DNA of 64,000 nt from Flavobacterium agricola. GTDB taxonomy: Bacteria > Bacteroidota > Bacteroidia > Flavobacteriales > Flavobacteriaceae. The stretch is taken from NCBI RefSeq assembly GCF_025919725.1, contig NZ_CP081495.1, positions 2,604,001-2,668,000 of the forward strand. Reading direction: 5' to 3'. Positions 45,320 to 53,879 of this stretch are shown here, one piece after another; the first letter of the stretch is position 1; each line of letters opens with the position of its first letter. The position numbers and the translations under genes are program-made. Under the pieces are notes generated by a model that was given only the letters and a program-made list of their open reading frames with translations, had not been told where the DNA came from and did no database searches.

Positions 45320-46178
45320 ATCTTACTTCTTGATTTAAAATTAAATCGATATATAAGTTTATTTTGTTTTTTAAATCTTTTCTGTGTGTTACAAAATCTA
45401 AAAAGCCGTGTTCTAATAAAAACTCAGATGTCTGAAAACCTTCTGGTAATTCTTTACCTGTTGTATCTTTTACAATGCGTGGGCCAGCAAAACCAATTAA
45501 AGCTCCCGGTTCAGCAATATTAATATCACCTAACATTGCGTATGATGCAGTTGTTCCTCCTGTTGTTGGATCTGTACATAACGAAATGTATGGAATTTTA
45601 GCTTCTGCTAATAAAACTAATTTAGCCGATGTTTTAGCCATTTGCATTAAAGAAAAAGCAGCTTCCATCATACGAGCACCACCCGATTTAGAAATCAAAA
45701 CAAAAGGCGTTTTGTGCTCAATACAATAATCAATAGCACGCGAAATTTTTTCGCCAACTACTGATCCCATTGATCCACCAATAAAAGCAAAGTCCATACA
45801 AGCAACAACTAAATCATTTCCTTTAGATTTACCTACAACAGTTGTAATAGCATCTTTAAGCTTTGTTTTAGCTGTAACTTCTGCCACACGATCGCTGTAT
45901 TTTTTTGTATCAACAAATTCTAACGGATCTTTAGATGTAATGTTTGAGTTAAGTTCTGTATATTCATTATTATCAAACAAAACTTTAAAATATTCTTTAG
46001 AACCGATTCTAACGTGAAAATCATCTTCTGGTGAAACCCATAAATTTTTTTCTAATTCGTCAGCATCAACAATTTTTCCAGTAGGTGATTTGTACCATAG
46101 ACCTTTAGGAATATCTTTTTTATCTTCTGTAGCAGTTTGTATTCCTTTTTCTGTTCTTTTAAACCAAGCTAAAGCCAT
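45318..46178 (-). CDS. accD: Acetyl-CoA carboxylase carboxyltransferase beta subunit
   Basis: A 286-residue subunit of the carboxyltransferase that makes malonyl-CoA for fatty acid synthesis. The crotonase-fold core is intact (CMDFAFIGGSMGSVVGEK near 128, GGARMMEAAFSLMQM near 165, TDPTTGGTTASYAMLGD near 198). The N-terminal zinc ribbon that normally has four Cys is present in outline (GLWYKSPTGKIV, LWVSPEDDFHV) but all four Cys are replaced. The alpha subunit is not in this window. It is 48 bases after fbaA on the same strand. Confidence 0.95.
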   Translation of the reverse strand: MALAWFKRTEKGIQTATEDKKDIPKGLWYKSPTGKIVDADELEKNLWVSPEDDFHVRIGSKEYFKVLFDNNEYTELNSNITSKDPLEFVDTKKYSDRVAEVTAKTKLKDAITTVVGKSKGNDLVVACMDFAFIGGSMGSVVGEKISRAIDYCIEHKTPFVLISKSGGARMMEAAFSLMQMAKTSAKLVLLAEAKIPYISLCTDPTTGGTTASYAMLGDINIAEPGALIGFAGPRIVKDTTGKELPEGFQTSEFLLEHGFLDFVTHRKDLKNKINLYIDLILNQEVR

Positions 46179-46226
46179 ATTAATTTTCTTTTTTAACGTA
46201 GTATTAAACCAACTACGGCATTGTTA

Positions 46227-47294
46227 CTATAAAGTATTTACGTTGTTTAAATCAGCAAATGCTTGCTCTAAACGGTTATTAAATGTTATTTCAGCCTCAC
46301 GAACCCATTTGCGCGGATCGTAGTATTTTTTATTCGGTAAATCTTCACCTTCTGGGTTACCAATTTGCGTCATTAAATAATCTTTTTTTGCTAAAATATA
46401 ATCTCTTGCTCCTTCAGTAAATGCAAATTGCAAATCTGTATCAATATTCATTTTAATTACTCCGTAAGAAATAGCTTCTCTAATTTCTTCTAATGAAGAA
46501 CCTGATCCACCGTGAAAAACAAAATCAACAGGATTTGTTTTTGTACCGAATTTCTTTTCAACAAATTTCTGAGAATTGTCTAAGATTTTTGGAGTTAACT
46601 TTACGTTTCCTGGTTTGTAAACCCCATGAACGTTTCCAAAAGCTGCTGCAATAGTAAAACGCGGAGAAACTTTCATTAGTTCTTCGTACGCATAAGCAAC
46701 TTCTTCTGGCTGGGTATATAATTTAGATGAATCTACGTCTGAATTATCAACCCCGTCTTCTTCACCACCTGTAATACCTAATTCAATTTCTAATGTCATA
46801 CCTATTTTACTCATACGAGCTAAGTATTTTTTAGAAATTTCAATATTTTCTTCAATTGGTTCTTCAGACAAATCAATCATATGCGATGAAAACAAAGGTT
46901 TACCGGTTTCAGCAAAATGTTTTTCACTAGCATCTAATAAACCATCAATCCATGGTAAAAGATTTTTTGCACAATGGTCGGTATGTAAAATTACCGTTGC
47001 ACCGTATGCTTCGGCTAACGTATGTATATGTTTTGCACCAGCAATTGCTCCTAAAATAGCAGATTGTTGGTTCGCGTTTGACAATCCTTTTCCAGCAATA
47101 AACGATGCTCCACCGTTAGAAAACTGAATGATAACTGGCGCATTTAATTTCGCAGCAGTTTCCAAAACACCGTTAATAGTGCTTGAACTAGTTACGTTTA
47201 CAGCAGGTAAAGCAAAACCTTTTTGTTTTGCATAATCAAAGATTTCTTGTATTTGATCCCCAGTAGCTACTCCTGGTTTAATGTTGTGTGCCAT
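46227..47294 (-). CDS. fbaA: Class II fructose-bisphosphate aldolase
   Basis: A 355-residue zinc aldolase of glycolysis and gluconeogenesis. The start MAHNIKPGVATGDQ at 47292-47294 is the normal one; a longer frame would begin inside the neighbouring gene. Zinc ligands: His in ILHTDHCAKN near 108-117, with further His in VHGVYKPG near 224 and FHGGSGSS near 262. Its size matches the E. coli-like class IIA. Confidence 0.96.
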   Translation of the reverse strand: MAHNIKPGVATGDQIQEIFDYAKQKGFALPAVNVTSSSTINGVLETAAKLNAPVIIQFSNGGASFIAGKGLSNANQQSAILGAIAGAKHIHTLAEAYGATVILHTDHCAKNLLPWIDGLLDASEKHFAETGKPLFSSHMIDLSEEPIEENIEISKKYLARMSKIGMTLEIELGITGGEEDGVDNSDVDSSKLYTQPEEVAYAYEELMKVSPRFTIAAAFGNVHGVYKPGNVKLTPKILDNSQKFVEKKFGTKTNPVDFVFHGGSGSSLEEIREAISYGVIKMNIDTDLQFAFTEGARDYILAKKDYLMTQIGNPEGEDLPNKKYYDPRKWVREAEITFNNRLEQAFADLNNVNTL

Positions 47295-47319
47295 TGTATG
47301 TTGTTGTTTAAATAGTTTA

Positions 47320-47327
47320 CAAAAATA
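47320..47327 (-). promoter_or_regulatory. Candidate -7 element for fbaA
   Basis: CAAAAATA on the + strand is TATTTTTG on the minus strand, 26 bases before the fbaA ATG; fits TAnnTTTG, but no -33 element at the right distance. Confidence 0.4.
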
Positions 47328-47340
47328 ATAAATTTGCGGT

Positions 47341-49890
47341 TTAGAATGGATAATTGATTCCAATATTTATAACGGCCTTAGAAAAATTGTAATCACGCAG
47401 CCATCTTCGCTCGTATTCATAGGCTGGATTGTAGGTTTTAAAACCAATATCTAACCTAAAAATAAAGAAATTAAAATCGTATCGCGCTCCAAAACCGGTT
47501 CCTACAGCCAATTCTTTTAAAGAAGAAAGATTCTGAAACTTGTATTTCGGATTTTTAACTTCGTCAAAAACATTCCAAATGTTTCCAATATCTGTAAAAA
47601 TTGCTCCGTTAAGATTGCCTGAAATATTAAAACGATATTCTAATGAAAAAGCTAATTTCATGTTTGCTTCATTAAAATCGTTTACACCGCCAGAACTTCC
47701 CGGACCTAACGAATAAGCTAGCCAAGCACGGTTATCGTTTGTTCCGCCGGCGTAATAACTACGTATAAACGGAATGCTACTCGAGTTGCCGTACGGAATA
47801 GCCAAGCCTGCAAAAAAACGGGTAGCTAAAACTTTTTTGCTAGATAATTGCCAGTTTCTAATAAATTCTACTTCGCCTTTTACGTATTCGGCATAAGCAA
47901 CATTAAAAATGGTGCTGTTATCGTTTTGATTGGTTTTAGATTTATCTCGATCTAAAAGCGAAAGTAACGCACCTGCAGATTCAAATTTAGTTCGTAACGA
48001 CCAAAAGTTGTAATCGGTTAAATTTTTTCGTGTTGATTTTTGATAGGTAATATTTGATGCAACAATTAAATTGTTTTCGGTTAAACGGTCGTAACGTTCG
48101 CTAATGCTGCGTACCACGGTTCTGTCTTCTGGCGAAACAGGAATGCTGTTGTTTAATACCGAATTCATAAAATCAATCGTTCCGCGTTGTTCTTCTAACG
48201 TTCCGTTTTCATTCAAATAACTCGGATCTATTTCGGCTGTGTATCTTTCTGCAATGCTGTTTAAACGGCGGTACGTGCTGCGGTAAACTAAAAAGTAATT
48301 GTAGGGATTTAAGTTATTGATGTACTGAATGTTTAACAAATCAATACGAATGTTGTTGTAGCGTTTAGGAAACCACGAATAACTTAGAATCCCGGTAAAA
48401 CTTTCTTTATCTAATCCAATGTTTCGCTGTCTAGAAACTCCAGCACTAATTTGTGTGGTAGGAAACATGGTTTTAGGTATAAAACCAGTGGTTTTAAAAG
48501 GCATTAAAATTTTAGGAAAGGTAAGTTTTACATCACCACCAAACTCAGATAAGTTAAAAAACACATCGTCCGGATTTGCTAATTCACGTGAAGATCCAAT
48601 ATTGGCTTTCCCCGAAATTTCTAATATTTCGGCACCTTTAAATACATTTCTAATCGTTAAACCAGCTGTTCCTAAAATACCAAAATCCTGAATGTTAGAA
48701 TGCATCAAATCAAACCCCGCATTAAACGTATATTTTTTTAGCGGAACCAAATAAATATTACTTATTAAAGCATTTTTTGTGCTATCGCTAACATCTTCAA
48801 TATATTCAATACGTGGATAATTAAATATTTTTAGGTTTGATAACGATTGCGTGGTTATAGAACGGCGGTAATCGCTATAAACATTTCCTGGGTTTATAAA
48901 AATGGCATCGGTTATGGCTTTAGGTTTAAAGTTTAGTTTAGCCGATGAATAAATGTTGATGTTGTTGTATGAAATACTGTCTGCAGAATATTCTTTTTTA
49001 CCTGCATTGTCGGTAAAAACATTTACTTGGCTGATTTTGTAAATATCAAAAGGTTCTTTTACTAACGAATCGCCCGATTTTTTAGAATACTGATCAATTA
49101 TCAAATCAACATTTAACTTATCCGAATCGTCGTTTCTGTAAATGTTGTAATTAATGTAGTTTTCTTGAAATTTATAAACGCCGTGATTTCTAAAAAACGT
49201 TGTAAGGCGGGTTCTTTCGTTTGCAAAGTCAGATAAGTTATATTGCTTTCCGGTACCAATTACCATTTGGTTTTTGGTTAATTGATATAACGAATCTATA
49301 ATAAACGAGCTAGGTTTGTAGGTAATGCTGTCAACAAAATACGGATTTCCTTTTGTTACCGAATAGGTAATTGTAGCTTTTTTAGGAGCAACCGAATCTA
49401 TTTTAAAACTTGAAACGGCATCCAAATAACCGTGATCAAAATAATAGGTTTCAAATTTGTCGGTAGATTTTATTGTTTTTAACGTATCTAAAATTACTGG
49501 TGGTTCTCCATTTTCTTTTAAAATATTGCTTAAGCCCGAAACAAAAAATGCTTGCCCTAAACGTGCAACTTGTTTTTCAGATAATAATTTTGATAAACGG
49601 TCGTAACGTTCTGGTTTTTTTAAAAGCCAAGCTTGGTATGATGAGTCTGCATTTACCTTTGCTAAATTGTACATTTCTAGCTTTAACGGATAACCAAAAA
49701 TAAACGTGTTATTGGGTTTCTGAAGCATTAAATTTAAAACTTCTTCTTTGGTTACCTTTTTGCTGTCAACAAGTACTTCAGCTTTAGTAAGCAAAAAAAT
49801 ATCTGCTGCAACTCGTTTGGTCGGGTTACAGGCAAATAAAAAGCTTACTAATACAAATATTAGTAGTATTTTTGAACACGTTTTTATCAA
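47341..49890 (-). CDS. BamA/TamA-like outer-membrane protein with lipoprotein signal
   Basis: An 849-residue OMP85-superfamily protein. The only usable start is TTG at 49888-49890, since the frame has a stop seven codons upstream and no early ATG; it yields a signal ending VLVSFLFAC, a lipobox with Cys21. POTRA-like repeats span about 140-400, and the C-terminal half is a 16-strand barrel with YYAGGTNDNRAWLAYSLGPG near 705 (the family's lid-lock region) and a terminal aromatic strand. In Bacteroidota such proteins insert or translocate envelope proteins; the target is unknown. Divergent from trmH. Confidence 0.9.
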   Translation of the reverse strand: MIKTCSKILLIFVLVSFLFACNPTKRVAADIFLLTKAEVLVDSKKVTKEEVLNLMLQKPNNTFIFGYPLKLEMYNLAKVNADSSYQAWLLKKPERYDRLSKLLSEKQVARLGQAFFVSGLSNILKENGEPPVILDTLKTIKSTDKFETYYFDHGYLDAVSSFKIDSVAPKKATITYSVTKGNPYFVDSITYKPSSFIIDSLYQLTKNQMVIGTGKQYNLSDFANERTRLTTFFRNHGVYKFQENYINYNIYRNDDSDKLNVDLIIDQYSKKSGDSLVKEPFDIYKISQVNVFTDNAGKKEYSADSISYNNINIYSSAKLNFKPKAITDAIFINPGNVYSDYRRSITTQSLSNLKIFNYPRIEYIEDVSDSTKNALISNIYLVPLKKYTFNAGFDLMHSNIQDFGILGTAGLTIRNVFKGAEILEISGKANIGSSRELANPDDVFFNLSEFGGDVKLTFPKILMPFKTTGFIPKTMFPTTQISAGVSRQRNIGLDKESFTGILSYSWFPKRYNNIRIDLLNIQYINNLNPYNYFLVYRSTYRRLNSIAERYTAEIDPSYLNENGTLEEQRGTIDFMNSVLNNSIPVSPEDRTVVRSISERYDRLTENNLIVASNITYQKSTRKNLTDYNFWSLRTKFESAGALLSLLDRDKSKTNQNDNSTIFNVAYAEYVKGEVEFIRNWQLSSKKVLATRFFAGLAIPYGNSSSIPFIRSYYAGGTNDNRAWLAYSLGPGSSGGVNDFNEANMKLAFSLEYRFNISGNLNGAIFTDIGNIWNVFDEVKNPKYKFQNLSSLKELAVGTGFGARYDFNFFIFRLDIGFKTYNPAYEYERRWLRDYNFSKAVINIGINYPF

Positions 49891-49907
49891 AGCAAAATAA
49901 TATTATT

Positions 49908-49915
49908 CAAAAGTA
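49908..49915 (-). promoter_or_regulatory. Candidate -7 element for the OMP85 gene
   Basis: CAAAAGTA on the + strand reads TACTTTTG on the minus strand, 17 bases before the TTG start. It supports transcription close to that start and thus the TTG choice. Confidence 0.5.
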
Positions 49916-49924
49916 CATTTTTTT

Positions 49925-50656
49925 ATGGTTAGTAAAAACCAAATCAAGTTAATAAGAAGTTTACAGCAAAAAAAATACAGAAAACAAACGCATCTATTCC
50001 TTGCAGAAGGTGTAAAGGTAATTCAAGAACTTATAACTGCCAATTTTGAATTGCAAAACCTTTATGTTACCGAAGATATTTTTACATCGGTAGCACAAAA
50101 TGTGCGCGAAGTTATTTCTAAATCGGATTTAGAAAAAATGACTGCGTTAAAAACAGCCAATAATTGCTTAGCAATATTTAAAATTCCGACTGAAAATGCA
50201 ACACGACCTAAAGGAATTCAAGTAGTTTTAGATGATGTTCGTGATCCGGGAAATTTAGGTACCATTTTACGTTTGTGTGATTGGTACGGCGTAAGCCATT
50301 TAATTTGTTCTGAAGATACGGTAGATATTTACAATCCAAAAGTTGTGCAAGCAACCATGGGTTCTATTGCACGCGTACAAGTAATTTATACCGATTTACA
50401 AAACTACCTTTCGCAATATAACGGACCGGTTTTTGGTACGTTTATGGATGGCGAAAATATTTATACCGCTAATTTACCAACCGAAGGTTTAATTGTTTTG
50501 GGTAACGAAGCAAATGGTATTTCAGAAACCGTTCAGAATTTGTGTACCAACAAACTTACAATTCCTAGATTTGGTAATTTACAAGTTACCGAAAGTTTAA
50601 ATGTAGCTAATGCAACAGCAATTGTTTTAAGCGAATTTAAACGTAGAATATATTAA
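49925..50656 (+). CDS. TrmH/SpoU family RNA 2'-O-methyltransferase
   Basis: A 243-residue SAM-dependent enzyme with a deep trefoil knot. A substrate-binding N-terminal domain (1-95) is followed by motif 1, DDVRDPGNLGTILR, near residue 100, motif 2, VLGNEANGIS, near 195, and motif 3, IPRFGNLQVTESLNVANAT, near 215. The architecture is nearer to RlmB/23S rRNA Gm methyltransferases than to tRNA TrmH. Its 3' end overlaps the convergent porT gene by four bases. Confidence 0.92.
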   Translation: MVSKNQIKLIRSLQQKKYRKQTHLFLAEGVKVIQELITANFELQNLYVTEDIFTSVAQNVREVISKSDLEKMTALKTANNCLAIFKIPTENATRPKGIQVVLDDVRDPGNLGTILRLCDWYGVSHLICSEDTVDIYNPKVVQATMGSIARVQVIYTDLQNYLSQYNGPVFGTFMDGENIYTANLPTEGLIVLGNEANGISETVQNLCTNKLTIPRFGNLQVTESLNVANATAIVLSEFKRRIY

Positions 50657-51348
50657 TGAAACGCAAAGTTGATAAAAAAACCGCGCGTTTGCATTTTTGT
50701 TACGTTTCCGGTCCAAGGGCTGTATGGCGTGTTATCATCAATAATTTCATTATCTAAACCAAAAACGCCACGAATAGAAGGTGAAAATTTAAAGTATTCA
50801 AAATAAATATCAATACCTAAACCTGCTTCTAAATTGCCTGTACCGCGTTTCATTCTAAATTTCCCGTTGTAATTATCATCGGTAGCATTGTAATTGCTTG
50901 ATAAGTTCATGGCGTACGAATAACCACCAATTAAGTACGGTTTAATATTACCTGTACGTTTTGCCGAAAATTTTAATAAAAATGGTAAATTAATATAGGT
51001 TGATTTTACTTCGCGTGTTTTATCAAAATCATCAAGGATATACGGGAAAATTAAATTTCGACTACTAAAACTTACTCCCGGTTCAAACCTAAAATCTAAA
51101 TGTTCGGTAAGTTTTAAGTTACCAATTATTCCAACATTAAACCCAACCGACGATTTAACTTCAATATCTTCAGCTACATCTTTATAATCAAATTTAAAAT
51201 CGTAGCTGTTTAATCCTAAATAAAACCCGTAATGAATTCTTTTCTGATCAAAGTTTTCAAGGTTTATAATAGGGTTTTTGCCAAACATGCCTTGTGCTTG
51301 TGCTAATATGCCGATAAATAGTAGGAGTAGGGTTAGTTGTTTTTTCAT
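50653..51348 (-). CDS. porT: PorT/SprT-like type IX secretion barrel protein
   Basis: A 231-residue outer-membrane beta-barrel. The signal peptide (MKKQLTLLLLFIGILAQAQ) is followed by GMFGKNPIINLENFDQKRI and then GFYLGLNSYDFKFDY, which is the characteristic PorT opening. PorT/SprT is needed for type IX secretion and gliding in Bacteroidota. The placement beside ubiE and a TrmH-type methyltransferase matches what I recall for related genomes. The assignment is by motif and context, so moderately firm. Confidence 0.82.
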   Translation of the reverse strand: MKKQLTLLLLFIGILAQAQGMFGKNPIINLENFDQKRIHYGFYLGLNSYDFKFDYKDVAEDIEVKSSVGFNVGIIGNLKLTEHLDFRFEPGVSFSSRNLIFPYILDDFDKTREVKSTYINLPFLLKFSAKRTGNIKPYLIGGYSYAMNLSSNYNATDDNYNGKFRMKRGTGNLEAGLGIDIYFEYFKFSPSIRGVFGLDNEIIDDNTPYSPWTGNVTKMQTRGFFINFAFH

Positions 51349-51350
51349 GG

Positions 51351-52079
51351 TTATTTTGTAGCTGTATATATGGTTGCAACACCAAATGTTTGCGGCTTAG
51401 CTGTGGCATTTTTAAATCCAACTTGATTTAAAATAGCAACTAATGCCGGGCCAAATGGGAAATTTTGTGCCGATTCTGATAAATATGAATATGCTGTTTT
51501 ATCTTTAGAAAACATTTTACCAATTAAAGGTAATATGTTGTTGGTATATAAATTAAAACCTTGTTTGAACGGAAATTTTACCGGAACAGAAGTTTCTAAA
51601 ATAATAAAAATTCCGTTTGGTTTTAAAACGCGTAAAATTTCGGCTAAACCTTTTTCTAACGTTTCAAAGTTTCTAATACCATATGAAACGGTTATTGCAT
51701 CAAAATGATTGTCTGGAAACGGAATGTTTTCAGAATCACCTAAAACCAATTCAATTTTATTTTCTAATTTTTTGTCGGCAACTTTTTTTCTGCCCACTTC
51801 TAACATACCTTCAGAAATATCTAAACCAATAATTTTTGATGCCGTTGTTTGGCTTAATAAAATCGCTAAATCACCGGTTCCGGTTGCAATATCTAAAATG
51901 GTATTGGGTTTGGTTTTGGCAACTAAGTTTAAAACATTTTTACGCCATCCGGTATCTAAACCTAATGAAATAACGCGATTTAAACCGTCGTAGTTTTCAG
52001 AAATGTTATTAAACATTTGAGCAACTTGTTCTTTTTTACCTAAATCAGAATCTTTATATGGGTTGATGTTATTTTTCAT
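51351..52079 (-). CDS. ubiE: Demethylmenaquinone methyltransferase MenG/UbiE
   Basis: A 242-residue class I methyltransferase from ATG 52077-52079 (MKNNINPYKDSDLGKKEQV). SAM motif I is LDIATGTGDLAILL near 62-75, and the UbiE signatures YDGLNRVISLGLDTGWR near 34-50 and VSYGIRNFE near 125 are both present. It makes menaquinone by C-methylation, the likely quinone in this group. It is two bases upstream of porT on the same strand, and a TATCTTTG element precedes it. Confidence 0.94.
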   Translation of the reverse strand: MKNNINPYKDSDLGKKEQVAQMFNNISENYDGLNRVISLGLDTGWRKNVLNLVAKTKPNTILDIATGTGDLAILLSQTTASKIIGLDISEGMLEVGRKKVADKKLENKIELVLGDSENIPFPDNHFDAITVSYGIRNFETLEKGLAEILRVLKPNGIFIILETSVPVKFPFKQGFNLYTNNILPLIGKMFSKDKTAYSYLSESAQNFPFGPALVAILNQVGFKNATAKPQTFGVATIYTATK

Positions 52080-52094
52080 GCTTGTAATTTTCAG

Positions 52095-52102
52095 CAAAGA
52101 TA
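52095..52102 (-). promoter_or_regulatory. Promoter -7 element for ubiE-porT
   Basis: CAAAGATA on the + strand is TATCTTTG on the minus strand, 15 bases before the ubiE ATG. Exact match; no -33 box found. Confidence 0.55.
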
Positions 52103-52160
52103 TAAGTTACGTATCATTTTTGGTACGAAAGCACTTAATTTTTCCGTACAATTTGTTAAG

Positions 52161-52646
52161 CTACTTTCTTACTAAGGTTATAAATTCGTAATCAAAGGCG
52201 TGTTTGCTGTCTTTTTCATGTTTTTCGTGAGCAATGGTTTGCCATTGGTCGTAATTTATTTCTGGAAAAAACGTATCTGCATCCTCAAACGAATAATCTA
52301 CCTTTGTAAGTTCTATTTTATGAGCAAACGGTAAAGCTTGCTTGTATATTTCGCCTCCGCCAATTACATAAATTGTTTCGTTCGGATAACTTTTTAAAAC
52401 GGTTTCTAAATCGGATGCAATCCAACAACTTTCGGGAGCTTGGTATGCGTTGTCACGCGTAACAATAATATGTTGTCTGTTCGGTAGTACGCCGGGTAAA
52501 CTTTCAAACGTTTTGCGGCCCATAACAATTTTATGATTGTATGTTTTATTTTTAAAATGTTTAAAATCATTAGGTAAATGCCACATCATGCTGTTGTTTT
52601 TGCCCAAAGCTAAGTTGTTGGCAACCGCTGCAATTAAAATTATCAT
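52161..52646 (-). CDS. folA: Dihydrofolate reductase
   Basis: A 161-residue NADPH-dependent enzyme that regenerates tetrahydrofolate. Family marks: ALGKNNSMMWHLPNDFKHFK (residues 12-31, with the active-site Asp in LPNDF), GRKTFESLPG near 43 and VIGGGEIYKQALP near 95. It overlaps the upstream 2TM gene by four bases. thyA, whose product is dihydrofolate, lies just beyond in the same direction. Confidence 0.96.
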   Translation of the reverse strand: MIILIAAVANNLALGKNNSMMWHLPNDFKHFKNKTYNHKIVMGRKTFESLPGVLPNRQHIIVTRDNAYQAPESCWIASDLETVLKSYPNETIYVIGGGEIYKQALPFAHKIELTKVDYSFEDADTFFPEINYDQWQTIAHEKHEKDSKHAFDYEFITLVRK

Positions 52647-52996
52647 GGTTGGTTTTGTTCGTCTAACATTTGTTTTTCAACTTGCTTTTCTAAAACAGCC
52701 ATTTTTTCTTGTTGTTTTTTTACAAGTTTTTCTATTTGTGCTTGTTCCCATTTTTTACCCATAAATCGGTTGGTAATAAATACCTGAATTACGTGCAAAA
52801 TAAAAATGAAAAGCCATGCAAAAGATGCCCAAATGTACCATTTGTATTCTGGAAAAACACCTAACCAATTGTTAGCAATGTACATAAAGGCACAACCTAT
52901 TAGTAAGGTTATGAAATGGTAGTACACATTTTTTTTGGCTTGTGTACGTTTTCTGGCATATTCATATTGCTGAAATTCTTCGCTGTTTGGTTTCAT
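52643..52996 (-). CDS. 2TM domain-containing protein
   Basis: A 117-residue protein with two spans (about 25-45 and 53-75) after a basic start (ARKRTQAKKNVYYHF), then a cytosolic coiled-coil tail (residues 85-110, KLVKKQQEKMAVLEKQVEKQ). This is the 2TM family of Flavobacteriia, sometimes fused to LytTR or histidine kinases; its own role is unknown. Coupled to folA by a four-base overlap. Confidence 0.85.
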   Translation of the reverse strand: MKPNSEEFQQYEYARKRTQAKKNVYYHFITLLIGCAFMYIANNWLGVFPEYKWYIWASFAWLFIFILHVIQVFITNRFMGKKWEQAQIEKLVKKQQEKMAVLEKQVEKQMLDEQNQP

Positions 52997-53019
52997 ACTT
53001 TTTTAAATAAAAATACAAA

Positions 53020-53047
53020 AAAAAGAGCTTATTTATAAGCTCTTTTT
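53020..53047 (-). terminator. Terminator of thyA
   Basis: AAAAAGAGCTTAT (53020-53032) pairs with ATAAGCTCTTTTT (53035-53047). It directly follows the thyA stop and separates it from the 2TM-folA pair. Confidence 0.82.
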
Positions 53048-53052
53048 AATAT

Positions 53053-53877
53053 TTATACTGAAACAGATCCTTTAATATGTGGATGCGTTTCGTAATTTTC
53101 TAAGGTGAAATCATCAAAAGTAAAATCGAAAATATTTTTGATGTTTGGGTTTAAAATCATTTTTGGTAATGGTTTCGGTTCTCGGCTAACTTGTAACTGC
53201 AGTTGTTCGATATGGTTGTTGTAAATATGTGCATCACCAAAGGTATGAATAAATTCACCCGGTTGTAAATTACAAACTTGTGCAATCATTAAAGTTAATA
53301 ACGCATATGATGCAATATTAAATGGCACACCTAAAAAAATATCGGCGCTGCGTTGGTACAATTGGCATGATAACTTACCGTTTGCAACGTAAAACTGAAA
53401 AAACGCATGGCAAGGCGGTAAAGCTGCTTTGTTGTTAGCCACATTTTCGGCAAACGAAACTTTATCGTTTGGTAAAGATGACGGATTCCAGGCAGAAACT
53501 AACATGCGTCTAGAATTCGGATTGGTTTTTAAAATTTCAATTACTTCGGCAATCTGATCAATTTCTTCCGAGTTCCAATTGCGCCATTGATGCCCGTAAA
53601 TTGGCCCTAAATTTCCGTTTTCATCCGCCCAAGCATCCCATATTTTAACGTCGTGTTGTTTTAAATACTCAATGTTTGTTTTTCCTTTTAAAAACCACAG
53701 TAATTCATGAATAATAGATTTTAGATGAAGCTTTTTTGTAGTTACCATCGGGAAACCTTCTGCCAAATCAAATCGCATTTGGTAGCCAAAAACGCTTAAT
53801 GTTCCGGTTCCGGTACGATCACCTTTTTGGGTTCCATGTTCTAAAACATGATTCACTAAATCTAAATATTGTTTCAT
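53053..53877 (-). CDS. thyA: Thymidylate synthase ThyA
   Basis: A 274-residue enzyme converting dUMP to dTMP with methylene-tetrahydrofolate. The nucleophile is Cys156 in LPPCHAFFQFYV; RTGTGTLSVFG near 21-31 and QRSADIFLGVPFNIASYA near 176 are hallmarks. A short insertion before the active site makes it about ten residues longer than the E. coli enzyme. It starts two bases after the nuclease gene, suggesting one transcript. Confidence 0.97.
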   Translation of the reverse strand: MKQYLDLVNHVLEHGTQKGDRTGTGTLSVFGYQMRFDLAEGFPMVTTKKLHLKSIIHELLWFLKGKTNIEYLKQHDVKIWDAWADENGNLGPIYGHQWRNWNSEEIDQIAEVIEILKTNPNSRRMLVSAWNPSSLPNDKVSFAENVANNKAALPPCHAFFQFYVANGKLSCQLYQRSADIFLGVPFNIASYALLTLMIAQVCNLQPGEFIHTFGDAHIYNNHIEQLQLQVSREPKPLPKMILNPNIKNIFDFTFDDFTLENYETHPHIKGSVSV

Positions 53878-53879
53878 AA

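Noticed and set aside
46179..46226. Short hairpin CGTAGT/ACTACG between fbaA and accD as a terminator
   Set aside because: Only six pairs and no T tract; the two genes are probably transcribed together or through a weak processing site.
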